Part shown: in pieces, positions 24,007-34,846 of the stretch | How the letters are laid out: each line of letters starts with the position of its first letter | How positions within the stretch are numbered: position 1 is the first letter of the stretch | DNA from: Pleurotus djamor | Taxonomy: Eukaryota > Basidiomycota > Agaricomycetes > Agaricales > Pleurotaceae | Direction: 5' to 3' | Length of the DNA stretch: 52,382 bases | Assembly (NCBI GenBank): GCA_029747585.1 | Contig: JAPEVF010000307.1 | Span: 1 to 52,382 of the forward strand | Position numbers and translations under genes: made by a program | Notes under the pieces: model-generated | What the model saw: only the letters and a program-made list of their open reading frames with translations | What the model was told of the DNA's origin: nothing | Database searches by the model: none

Positions 24007-25601
24007 TCATTGACAATCCTGACTCGCCGAGNTAAGCAACTTGATGCTGCTCGTGGAGTCCTCCACGACTGGCTCAGCNGTGGGAGAATAGAGCGGAAGC
24101 GGCACAATATTATCTGTGCGCTGCTCTCCGTTGTTGTAGAAGAGTTGCGAATAAGGAGGGAGCGTGTTGGTCGAAGTTGNGTTCGATGGAATAGGATTTG
24201 TCTCCTGGACGAAGTCGGACATGCGAATGGGAACGGAAAATTTGTAAACCTCGGTCGACGGTTTCTCGTCTTGATCGACATATGAACACGTCAACGATAT
24301 CTCGAGAGAATGCCGTATCGAGTAAAGTGGTTGAGAACAGGACGGCTGAAGCGTGAAAATGTGGTTGTAATCTTTCGAAGGTCGGTTGGTAACGAAGGGA
24401 ACAGTTAAAGCAAGAGTAAGCCAAGTGTTTGGGGACTCGTTATCGATTGGGTGAATGGCAGTGTCTCCTGTCAAGGCATATTCCTCGGAGGCTTGTGAAG
24501 GAAGAAACGAATGTGAGTGCTGGCAAAAGGAGTCATGGTTGACGGTGTCCAGCCCCAGGTCATATAAAGACGAAACAGGATGAGGGCGCNATAGAGGCAG
24601 GTTGGGAGGTTGAAGTGCTTGAGGAGGAAGCAATCGCTTGTAGCTGTTCAGAAATCGCGGGCTAATGATCATATACGTCAGCACGATGAAAGACAAAACA
24701 TAACATTCAACGTACTCCGTAGTTTCTGTCTGAAGGAAGTTGGTATGGATTGATTTGACGCGCAGATTCTCGCCAGCAGGGCGAGGCCCTTTGGCGCGCA
24801 CTCGCAAAGTTAGAGGTATTTCGGTAGATGCGATATCGATGTATTTGGGGGTGGACGCAAGGACCTGGAGCTCAGACAATATACTTGACTTTGCACCAGT
24901 TTCATTGTCGATAGAAGAGAGGAGGCAGGTGCTTGAACTTGAAGGGTCAAGATGGACGACGCGTTCGATTGTGATGTCCTTGGTCGCTTGAACGATCCGA
25001 GGTCGCGAAAACCAGGGCATACAGAGATTGAGCAACGACCAATTCGAGGCCGCGTCGTCTTCCGGGGTCATGAAACGAGCTGATGCACATAACGCGTAAC
25101 GAGTGCCCAAATCGTCATCAAAGCTGAACGGAGCACTAGCTGGGAGCCATCCAGGAACGAGTAGATCGAAGATAACACGCCACCGACCTGCAGTTCAATG
25201 ATAAGAATCAAAGTGACCATTTGATACGAAACCCTAGGGTAACTCACAAGGTTCATCTTCATAACCAGTGGTGTCCAGCTCAATTGGTGCACAGCTGATC
25301 AGTTCCTGTGTGATTGAACAAACACGGGCCGCATGATAACCCGTTTGAGAGGACACCGTTTCGCATTGGCCATCAAACGTGAGGACTAATGAGTGGAGTG
25401 CTAGCGAAAGCGGTTTGCGCCGCGAGAGGAATGAGGGGGAGATGCAGATCTCAACATATCCAGACAAAGAATATGACGCGCTAGGGGGGGGAGTTGAAAG
25501 GGAGAGAGATACCCAGTGGACTTAGGACTTACGAGGCGTCAGGTTCACCAACCACAACCAAACGGTCCGACGATGGGTGGATGCTCACTGAGACAGACAT
25601 C
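24007..25601 (-). CDS. Arrestin-fold protein
   Basis: Starts MSVSVSIHPSSDRLVVVGEP at 25601, with the first intron about 25490-25531. The sequence then alternates beta-strand-like segments: ASYSLSGYVEICISPSFLSR, KPLSLALHSLVLTFDGQCE, a VIFDLLVPGWLPAS-type strand, TEIPLTLRVRAKGP, and in the second half LEISLTCSYVD and VYKFSVPIRMSDF. The pattern SYSLSGYVEI, then LVLTFDG, and a polar strand with a late VPI resembles fungal alpha-arrestins, the adaptors that bring Rsp5/NEDD4 ligases to cargo. The late TLPPYSQLFY contains an LPxY-type site that could bind a WW domain. Sequence conservation of arrestins is low, so this rests on layout. An acceptor embedded in eight Gs (25484-25491) and several Ns are present. 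Confidence 0.6.
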
Positions 25602-26164
25602 GCGTAGAAGAGAGCGGGATAAGAGTGTGGTGAGAGGCGAATACACCGATATCCTTGCGATGCCTATATAAATGGGATCAACAAACACTAGCGCCATCTG
25701 AGCTGAAAGAACAAAAGGCCTTCGAACAAAGGCGGTCGGATAGATATCAGATCAGCGACGATGAGAAAACCGGGCGTATTTGACATGAGGATAGAGCAGA
25801 TTTGGCGTGAGCGTGCCTCGTAGCACCACAGGGAGCCCTTTGTCCAGCTCATACCACATACTGTCCATCAGGTTCGAGAGACCTATTTTAGAGATTAGCT
25901 TGATGACTCAGCGGAAACAAGCATTGACTGGGCCACACGAAATCGGGTGCACTTACGTCCGGTATATCATCGCCATTGTTTGAACCCTTCCGAACCCTAA
26001 GAGAACAATGGCGCATCTCCTGACCACATCTATACTCTGCACATCCGGGGAACAGGGAGAAAAGCATACGGGAAACTTCGCTTACCGTAAAGGGACGCGT
26101 ATGAATTCAGCGCGGATAAACGTGTTCCATTAGATTTGAAAAGAAAATTTTGATTGTCAGTGGT
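25602..26164. other. Intergenic region between arrestin-fold gene and BRX1
   Basis: About 0.56 kb: promoter of the arrestin-fold gene and 3' flank of BRX1. A 38-codon minus-strand frame (25868-25752) was looked at and rejected. No repeats or RNA genes seen. Confidence 0.5.
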
Positions 26165-27277
26165 TTAAGCAAAGACCTTGGACACTGCCAATTCGTTTTC
26201 TGAACGTCTACGAGCCTCCTTTCTCCTGGCTTGATCCAGCTCCGCGTCCTTCCTTGCATTATACTTACCACCTTGCTTTCGTCTGATCATTGAGCGTATA
26301 GCCGCGGGGGAGATAAATTCTAGAATAGTCATATTAGCCCGTGCCGAGCCCAAAGGACAATGGAGAAGCCTCACCAGGGTTGGAGTACACAGTAGCTCCT
26401 CCGAAAGCTCCTTCGAAGATACGGATCGGAGTCAGGACGAATCGAGGTCCAATTTCGACAAGCGTGGTTTGAGGCGGGCCGTTTGGTTGAAGAGGGTCCT
26501 TCTCAATTATCTACAGACAAGTAAGGATACTCCCCCGACTCATTCACACTATACTGTTCATACCTGGAAGTTGCGGAACCATATTTTAGAGTCAAGCAGC
26601 GAAAAGGTGAGGATATGGTCGATGAAAGGTTTTGCTTTTCTTGCAGATGGAGGAACGCCAAATATCTGCCGAGATTCGCGTCAAAACTCTGCGCCTGTAC
26701 GTCAACCACAGGTTACGTACATGCGTGAACACCTCCTTTGTGAGTTGTCCCCACTCCGTATCGTCAAAGCCCTTGTCGAAACTAAGCAAGCCTCGACCCC
26801 CTTTCAGACAGTTGCCAGTCAACTTGAGTTCATCCATGGTATGGACGTTTTGAACGTGCATTTTAATACTTGGTCCGTTCGGTGTTTTGACAGCCCAAAG
26901 ATACAGGTCCTCATGTCGACGCGCCTCAAAGTAAAGGGTATTGTTGCAATTATTCAGGTCGGCTAATTCGGGGAGTAGGTGTAGCTGCGATTTTGAGTCA
27001 AGTTTTGAGTCTATGGGCGGACTTGAGACCAGATGACCATCTTAAAACGCATTAAGAACTCACCTTTCTTGACCTGGGGCAGGAGGGCCTCAAGGTCATT
27101 CATGAGGTGTCTCATTCGGTGCGTGATACCACGAGAAGAGAGGAGAAGCACTCTTTGCTTGTTTCTTTTCATTTTGGGTGCCGCAGTCTGGGGTTCATCG
27201 TCCACGTCCATCGCGTCGGATTTTCGTTTCTTTGATTTGGATGCATTGGATTGCTGGGCTTTGAGTAAGGACGCCAT
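26165..27277 (-). CDS. BRX1: Ribosome biogenesis protein BRX1
   Basis: BRIX-domain protein needed for assembly of the 60S subunit in the nucleolus. Starts MASLLKAQQSNASKSKKRKS at 27277 with a basic/acidic leader (DAMDVDDEP). The Brix domain begins NKQRVLLLSSRGITHRMRHL and continues MNDLEALLPQVKK, spliced to DSKLDSKSQLHLLPELADLN; then come CNNTLYFEARRHEDLYLWAV and GPSIKMHVQNVHTMDELKLT. It ends PAAIRSMIRRKQGGKYNARK and a charged coil. At least six short exons. The order and sequence closely follow Brx1 of other fungi. It lies between two other minus-strand genes with no sign of co-transcription. Confidence 0.95.
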
Positions 27278-27541
27278 AGTGGGCGCAACGGTGCAGACGA
27301 GGGTTGGAAAAAAAGATTATTGGCTTATGTAATCACGATATTGGAAGGGACGACGAGAACAGGCTTCGCATAGGGTCAACATTTGGTACGACGGTACGTA
27401 GCTTCAACAAGAGAAACGACAACGAAATTCGAAGGTAGCGTAGGCGATGGCAAAAATGGGCTATGAGTACAAAACACCGAAAATTGAGTGGAAACGGAGG
27501 AATGGGGATGTTAGTTGCTTTGTGTAGGGAATTCAAAGACG

Positions 27542-28903
27542 TTACGAAGATGTCTGCGCACGAAGTTGCTTTTGCTTCTCCTGCTCCAAACGCTGTTCGG
27601 TGATGCGCATCAGTACCATGTTTGTAATCCCCTTTGCGCTGCGTCAGACTTACGTGGTACAATAACTGGACGGCCATCTGGATATTCGCAGGCTGACCCG
27701 TAATAACAACCAACCGCTCCCCTTCTCCACCTGAAGGAGCGGGAGCACCATTCACCCCGACTCCAGCAGCCCCCGGTTCCATGATTTTAATCTGACTAGC
27801 ACTCATGTGCCGAATCTCATTGATCTTGCTGCCTCCTTTACCAATGATACATCCCACCAAGTCGTTTGGTATGTAGATCTGTTGGGTCTGCAGCTGCTGG
27901 GGTGGGTTTGACTGAGCGGAACCGTACGACGAATAAGTAGGGACATAGGAAGAGCCGGTGTGTGCCGGGCGCCGCGAGCTGCTGGAAGAAGGTCGGTAGC
28001 TGGAGTTGGTCGAGGAAGGCATGCGTTCCTGTGCTTCTATCAGGATGTTGCCGATATAGTAGGTAGCTATGTGAATAGCGTCCGCAACACCTGCTACACT
28101 GAGCACTCGCTGGAACAGATATCAGCCAGGAGCGTAAGGGGTGATAGGGTGCACAAACCTCGGTGGATCCAGGTAACATGCCTTCGCTTGCGTTCAATCT
28201 GGCACCACTCGCGTCTTGAATCTCCTTAATTTTAGAGCCCTGCTTGCCAATAACAGAGCCCATGCGGGAGTTCGGGATCATAAATTTAATGGTAACGGCA
28301 CGGCTCCCCGGCACAGACGGTACGTCGAAGGGCTCGTCGTTGATACGCCGCACAATCAACCCAAAGGCCTGTTGGGACGCGTGTACAGAGAGTTAAGTAG
28401 GCTATATTGGGGCGTACGAGGCAAGTGCTGACCTTGGAGACGGCATCGAGAGGTCCACTGACATTGAGTATACGCTCGGGGTTGCCGGGGATGCTCTCGG
28501 AGACGACTACCCTCGCACCACTCTTCTCCCTGATCTCGTTGACGTGTGAACCGGCCTTTCCTATGATGATTGAGGCGTCCTGGGTGACGATCAAGCAGCG
28601 CATGTGGATGTTGGCTGCGGGCGCGGGAGGGGTGTCTGAGGACGCTTTTGAGGGGTCTGAGGCCTTTGGATCGTCCTTGGACTTGTCGCCATTGGAGGGA
28701 GTTGAAGCAGCGGTGTCGTGAATGTTGGACTGGGAGTCTGCCATGGTCACGTCTGCTGAATGAGAAGCGGAGCTGTTGTTATTATTTGTTTTTGAGTCAT
28801 TCGAGTTTGATGGTGCGCCTGTATTGGCACGCTTGTGATGCTTTTGCTGTTCACTATCCGAGGGGGAACGAGACCGCTTGCGGTTTGAGTCAGCGTCTGG
28901 CAT
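27542..28903 (-). CDS. Three-KH-domain poly(C)-binding RNA-binding protein
   Basis: Starts MPDADSNRKRSRSPSDSEQQ at 28903, followed by an Asn/Ser-rich disordered segment of about 80 residues. Three KH domains follow, each with a GxxG loop: MRCLIVTQDASIIIGKAGSH, IKFMIPNSRMGSVIGKQGSK and IYIPNDLVGCIIGKGGSKIN. A Ser/Tyr-rich linker separates KH2 and KH3. The last intron (about 27595-27651) joins QLLYH to RLEQEKQKQLRAQTSS before TAA at 27542-27544. The layout, two KH domains then a linker and a third, matches PCBP/hnRNP K and fungal Rnc1/Hek2/Pbp2, which bind C-rich mRNA stretches and affect mRNA stability or localisation. The exact orthologue cannot be fixed from this alone. Confidence 0.9.
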
Positions 28904-29214
28904 GGCCAATTTAGTGTATGATTAATTGATAGTGGGACTGGGGGTTTGGCTCTCCAAGACGAATGGGGGAGTTTTATAAGTATGGCTTGGAGTTTATAAA
29001 GTAGGATGTGTGTGTGATGGTCGTCTGAGGAGGGACGGGGATGAGGTTGGGGAAATGGTTTGGAGGAGGCGCTTAACACGGCGAGACAAGGCTTACCTGC
29101 AGAATCCAAGGCGTTCTGGTCTGGCTATCGCGCGTCGAGCAACTGGCAACCGTCGAGGAAAGAGTCAACTCGCCAAACTACACGCTACATCTTATTGCTT
29201 CCACAAAATACAGG
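28904..29214. other. Promoter of the KH gene and 3' flank of ADA2-type gene
   Basis: 311 bp with no gene. Read on the minus strand it holds the TATAAAA at 28978-28972, the likely core promoter of the KH gene. Confidence 0.5.
28973..28978 (-). promoter_or_regulatory. TATA box of the KH gene
   Basis: TATAAA on the minus strand, about 70 bp upstream of the ATG at 28903. Confidence 0.5.
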
Positions 29215-31425
29215 TCAATACAGCTTCACAGCCACATCCTCCACAAACCTCAACCACTGCTTCTCCCACATCCCAAGCGCACGTTCCTTCTCCTCCGGTT
29301 CCAGCATCGAGAACTACGAGCGCATGAGTAAAAGTTATCACCAGCCATGCAATGCTCACCTTGATGCTATCCCGGGCAACCTCTCTCAGCTGCGTCAACC
29401 CAGTGACTTCGCTAGATACCAATACCTACATATCCATATGTTTAACATATCCCTACCACCCACACAACAAAAGCCACCTGCCTGGTAAAAGTCAAACGTG
29501 AGACCCATATTCCCAAACACGGAGGGATCGTCAGATGACAGCGCAACGGGCACTCCGTTGTTAAACAAAATGGGCAGAGGGTGCATCGGTATCGAACTCG
29601 TCAGACGCTGCTCCTGTTAGTATCCTTCATCACTGCAAACCGGCTTTGCGACCTACCAGAATTTCGTTCCTGTCAAGCGCGTTGAGAAGACCATCTAGCC
29701 GACAGAACACGCGATCACTCACGAGATCGGGCACACTTCCAACGCGATTCCTCTTTCTCTGCATAATTCCATGAGCTTGGGATGCTTGACCAATGAAAAC
29801 CTTTCAACCGCGAGTCAGCGTCAAGCTCCTCGAGCGTCTTAAAAAAGCTCACCCGTGTCCAATGCGCTTGGTGCCCAGCAAAATAGCATCATAAATATTC
29901 ATGTCAGCATCAGTCCCGTCTCCAAACGTTTCACCAGCGTGGAAGAGGAACGGAATGTCCACCCCTTCTTCGGCCTGTCTTTTTCTGAAACGGAGCAACG
30001 GGTCGATGTACTTGATGAGTGGAATCAGCTGGTTCTCATTCCCAACCAAATCAAAGCCTAGAAAGCAAGTTAGCACTCAAACATTCTACTATTCGCGGAG
30101 GATAACCTAGACAGACCTGCGATGAGATGAGGGAACTCTTTCTTCAGCGCAATGCAATCTTCCGTGTACCAGTCCAAGTCATCCGGGGTGATAAAGCGAA
30201 TAGTAGAGTAGATGATCTAAGAGGGCAATCGTCCCAAAAGCGGCCAAGGACAGTGGAAATCCAACGTACTTTAGCTCCAATGAACTGGTCTTGACGACCT
30301 TGACTTTTCAGTTCATCTTTGACCTCTTCGAGAACCTCATTGAACATTATAAGCCACTCGCGGTGAGGAATAGTAGGGTTTCCGTCGGCGTCATGCATGA
30401 ACCTATGAACACAGTCGGTTGGGATATTTGGGGCGTATATTGGGGGAAATGAACGAACTTTTCAAGGAAGTTGATCCGTGGCTCCACGTAGAGGATCCCA
30501 TCCTCAACAGACGATCTCAGGAATTGTTTAACATAGTCCCGGAAGATAGGTGCATAGCGAGTTAAACCCTGTAAAGAGTGTTTAGTTCAGATGGGTGCCC
30601 TCGATATGAAGAATCACTTGCGTACCCCAACTACTATGAAAGTACTCGTGAATTTGTCCCAAATCTGCAATTCCATTAACAACAAGAACGAGAGGTCGAA
30701 CGTTTGGACATACTTTAGCAACAGTATTGTGCGTCCCGTAGGCTTCAGAAGGGTTGATCGTGATACAGCTAGTTATCCACTTGTCGAACCCTTCCGGTCC
30801 ACCCAGGCTATCCGGGAACGTTTCTTTCGCTTGAGATAGTCGGACCCATTCCGCGGGGTGGTCAGCCAAAGTGGGTATCTGTGACCACTCGGTCTGAGGA
30901 AATGCCTTGAATTCAGGTAGGGTCGAACTGATCGAATGAACGTCAAGTTGGTTGGTGATGCGAATGTGTAACGCTGGCTGTTCGTAAGCCAATTTGAGGA
31001 GGAACCCAACATGGACTGTGGCATCCAAGTGGGCATGCAGGAGTCCTCCTTTTGGCATCTAGTTACTCGATGAGGTCATTTGGGCCAGGGAGTGTATGAC
31101 TACGCTTGCCTTAGTCAAGATATCATAGATTTGAGTTTGTACAATGACACTTCGGCCTACAAGAACGTCAAATACTCCAAGAAATTTGCGAATGCTCAAC
31201 AGACAGACCTGTCAAGAACTCCATCCCAGGGAATGGGTGCGGTATATCTGGATGCTCAGCACCCCATACCGTGGTCGCCTCCTTCGCGCGAATAGCTCGA
31301 ATAACGCGATCAGCAGCCTCTTCTCGCTCCGTAGGTGTGTAGTTATGATCCCGTCGAAGACGACGGTCCTCTGCAACGAGGGCGGCTCTGGCTTGTGCGT
31401 ATTCTTCGACAGTGGAGGGGCACAT
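29215..31425 (-). CDS. ADA2/ADGF-type adenosine deaminase
   Basis: Deaminates adenosine or deoxyadenosine. Starts MCPSTVEEYAQARAALVAED at 31425. Zinc and catalytic motifs are all present: LLHAHLDATV (HxH), FLFHAGETFGDGTDADMNI (His and Glu), RIGHGFSLVKHP and ALSSDDPSVFGNM (Asp pair). The ADGF-specific long N-terminal helix region is present, and QSMLEPEEKERALGMWEKQW-like sequence closes the protein (FSMLEPEEKERALGMWEKQW), before TGA at 29215-29217. Animal ADA2 is secreted, but no signal peptide is visible here: the N-terminus is charged and helical. About nine exons. It is divergent from GPI10 with 206 bp between starts. Confidence 0.92.
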
Positions 31426-31462
31426 GGCTGTTCAAGTGACGGAACACTGAACCTCAGAGAGG

Positions 31463-31468
31463 TTTATA
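31463..31468 (-). promoter_or_regulatory. TATA box of the ADA2-type gene
   Basis: TATAAA on the minus strand, 38 bp upstream of the ATG at 31425. The closeness supports that ATG and argues against an upstream exon coding for a signal peptide. Confidence 0.45.
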
Positions 31469-31631
31469 AGGCTGTCGTAGCTCCGTCAGGCAAGTTTGAT
31501 ATTGACTCAGAAGAGCGGTCCATGTGAGGCAAAGGTCCACAAGTTTAGAGTTGCTAAGATCATCGGCGTATGATTTCACAAAACTCAACGGCGTAGTCAC
31601 ATTTGCATTAGCGCCCATTCGAAATAAGTAC

Positions 31632-33552
31632 ATGAACACCAACTACAACCGCATCTGCATTGCCCTTGCAGTCCGGATCGGTATCGCGCTCTGTACGAGG
31701 ACTTTCTTCCAGCCAGATGAATACTTCCAGGCGTTAGAACCCGCCCACGCGCTCGTGTTCGGGTACGGTCACCTTACTTGGGAGTGGCTTACTCCTCGCC
31801 CTATCCGAAGTATCTTGTACTCTGGTTTGACCGCGTCTGTCTTTTGGCTGCTCCGGTTACTGGGGTTAGATCGTCATGTGTGGCTTCTGGTGAGGTGTCC
31901 TTGTTTTATATACAGGCAAGGGGATTGACAGGAATGACATGAGTTTAGATCGCAGGCCCGAGGATTCTTCACGGGTGCCTTGCTGCATTGACGGATATAT
32001 GGACAGCCCATTTGGCTACCAAGATCGCTGGCGAACGTTACGCTAGTCTGGCCGTGAGTCAAACTACAATCACTCAATGTGAAAATCGTAAAATGCTCTC
32101 CAGTTCACGCTATCCTTGTTTTCTACATTCAACGCGTTATCCTTGTCAAGATCGCTTTCAAACTCCCTAGAAACTTCTTTGACGACTGTAGCATTCGCAT
32201 ACTACCCATGGGATGCGAGTTCAAACCTGAGCCATGCTCTGATGTTCAACCGGTTAGACCATTCTTCCTTACACCTAGGAATATGCATTCAGCTGATCTA
32301 CCAGCGCGGCCATACGGAAGTGTATATTGTTTGCTGCCCTAGCCTGTACAATTCGACCTACCAATGCAGTCATCTGGGTGTTCTTGTTCGGAAATCTTGT
32401 CTGGCAACTTCGAAATCGATTGGCACCTCTGAAGGCACTCATTCAAGACGCTATCCTCATAGGGCAAGTCGAAACATCAATATCTACTCGTCGTTCTGAC
32501 GTCTATACAGGTCCGTGTGCCTCGCCGCTCAAATTCTGGCCGATTCGATGTACTTTGGCAAACCCACATTCACTGCTCTCAATTTCCTCTTGACCAATCT
32601 CTCCTCCGTTTCCGTTTTCTATGGCTCAAACGCTTGGCATTTCTATCTGACCGCTGCGCTGCCCATACTTTGCATGTCATTACTACCGTATGTCGTGCTG
32701 GGTATTCGCAAGGCCTTCACGCACAGCAAACGCGATTCTGGGTCATTGCAACTGGCGTCGTACACATTAACCTGGACTATTTCCATCTATTCACTGGCGA
32801 AGCATAAAGAATGGCGGTTCATCCACCCTCTTCTGCCTCTCATGTACGTTCTGGCCGCAAAATGGATCGTGGACGAGGCCAGCCAACCACAGAAAGACAC
32901 AAACTCTTCGAAATACCGGAAAGCCGCCCTACCCCGACTTCGAAGTCTCCCTTCCGTTGCGATCTGGGCTCAGCTCCCTATCTCCATTTTCCTTGTTCTA
33001 GTTTACTGCCGTGCACCTATCAGTGTCATGGGTTACCTTCGCGGCCTGCCGTCTGAGGAGCTTTCTCAGAGTATCGGGTTCTTGATGCCCTGTCATTCGA
33101 CGCCCGGGCATGCCTACCTCCACAAAGAAGAACTACGAGGCGGAAGACTATGGGCCATTGGATGCGAGCCCCCTCTGAGGTTCGTAACGATTGTTTTCAT
33201 TTACACGTTCACAATTAATGTTTGTGGCAGGGGAGAAGATCTGACGACGTATCGAGACCAAACAGACATATTCTATGAATCACCGATGGAGTATATTCTG
33301 CAGTACTTCCCTAGTAGTGTCGAGCCCTCCTTCCCTGTGTCTAAACACCCAGCGACACTGGCTGGTTCTACGAGCGTCGCGTGGTCGCATGAATGGCCAC
33401 GGCATTTGGTCTTTTTCGGTCAGCTTCTGGAGTTTGAGGGAGTAGAAGAACTATTTCTAGGGCTAGGATATAACGAGGTCTGGAGACGTGGATTCGACTG
33501 GGAAGGCGATGATAAACGCAAAGGGGGCGTTCGGGTGTGGAAGTGGCAGTAG
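31632..33552 (+). CDS. GPI10: GPI mannosyltransferase 3 (PIG-B/Gpi10)
   Basis: GT22-family ER membrane enzyme that adds the third mannose to the GPI anchor precursor. Starts MNTNYNRICIALAVRIGIAL; the luminal catalytic motif is FFQPDEYFQALEPAHALVFG, matching the HPDE-FQ-EPAH signature of this family. Many hydrophobic segments follow (ASVFWLLRLLGL, LFAALACTIRPTNAVIWVFL, WAQLPISIFLVLVYC) and the conserved block YGSNAWHFYLTAALPIL and HKEWRFIHPLLPLMYVLAAK. Late motifs PCHSTPGHAYLH and ESPMEYI are usual for PIG-B. TAG is at 33550-33552. At least six exons; the middle part (31900-32500) has several small exons whose edges I did not all fix. The next gene starts 96 bp downstream on the same strand. 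Confidence 0.93.
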
Positions 33553-33648
33553 TCGATCGGTAGCTCCTATGCAAAGACTTTGTGCCTGTTTGTCTCGCTT
33601 GCAGTTTGGATTGTGCTTTCTTGTCCGTTGACGCCTGGGTCTCTCGTC

Positions 33649-34590
33649 ATGACCTCCCTCTCTCGAATACTGCGGCAGAATTGCCTGCCCCCGGGCCACA
33701 GAGCCTATTCCTCGTTTTTTTCTTCAAAGTCGGGCGGCGGACGCTACTTCAACTCGGCCAAATCATCAAAGCCGGCTGTCGTTGCGTCAAAGTCGGACTC
33801 GCCCTCTGCTGTCGATTCCGCAACTCCAGATACCCAAGGTTAGTCTGCAGGTTGTGTCGTACGCTCGGAAAGCTTACACCGATCCCTATTAGTGGTCGGA
33901 GAGACTGTGCCTCAGCCCCCCGCAAGTCCATCGATTCAGCCCGATTCCTCCCAATTTACGCCTTCACTCAATGCTTTCGAGAACAATATCCTAGCCCCCC
34001 ATCCTCACATTAATGCAAAAGAATTCAAGTTGCATCAGTTCTTTTCTCTTCACCGACCTCTACTTTTGCTCTCGGAGCCTTCTACCCTTTTGCAAACTGC
34101 ACCAACCAAAGGTCCATTGTACGCGTCGAAGGCGGCCCCGGAAGACTCATTACCTCCCCCTCCTCCCATAGGGAAGTACGGGACAGTATTTGATGACGCT
34201 CCGGTTTTCTCCACTGAGGCAGACTCAGAAACCGCAAGGCAGCTGATGCGGTCTCTTACCTTGAACCGTGCAGGCGGCGCAGTAGCCTGGGATGAAACCT
34301 TGCAGCGACTAGGTTTGGTCACAGAGGTGGATCCACATACCATGGAGCAGATGAAGCAGGATTGGAACGATGTCATGATGGATAGCACAAAGAGAAAGAG
34401 GCGCAAGAAGATGAAGAAGCATAAGTGAGTCTCTGCGACCTTTAACTATCTCGAGTACTGAATATCTCCCCTCCATTAGGTTGAAGAAACGTCGTCGCGT
34501 AAGTCTCTTTTGGCCTTGTAGCCGCACACAATTGCTCATCTCTTTTTGATATAGGCTACTCGCGCAACCCGTTTGAAGATTGGTCGATGA
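33649..34590 (+). CDS. Mitochondrial small ribosomal subunit protein mS38 (COX24/AURKAIP1 type)
   Basis: Exons 33649-33838, 33893-34424, 34480-34498 and 34555-34590 give 258 residues. The N-terminus is a mitochondrial presequence type (MTSLSRILRQNCLPPGHRAY). The middle is low-complexity with Pro/Ser. The C-terminal mS38 motif is unmistakable: DSTKRKRRKKMKKHKLKKRR, then RATRATRLKIGR. The same motif occurs in yeast Cox24/Mrp-type mS38 and human AURKAIP1; in yeast, loss affects processing and translation of COX1 mRNA. Exon 3 is a 19-nt micro-exon encoding part of the basic motif. A seven-T run at 33715-33721 is in frame here, unlike similar runs in other genes of the window. Confidence 0.9.
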
Positions 34591-34846
34591 TCATCTAAGT
34601 GTTCATGTATATATCCCTATACCTGACCTCATTGAATTCCATTCCTTCTGTTTCCCTCTACGTGCAGCGGCCAGACATCTCATCGATTCCTTGAGCCCTT
34701 CTCATTCGTGCCCACTTCTTACTCCGGTCTTTTGCGGGAGAGCGTTCCGGACCATTTTGATTCCGACTATCAGTACTTCGGATGATGCTTCACGCGTATG
34801 CATTACGGCGAATCTTACAATTGAAAGGAACTATCGCTAAGGTGCA

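Noticed and set aside
25752..25868. 38-codon minus-strand frame (MDSMWYELDKGLPVVLRG)
   Set aside because: Protein-like composition, but upstream joins through the candidate intron at 25955-25885 are out of frame and no family is recognised.
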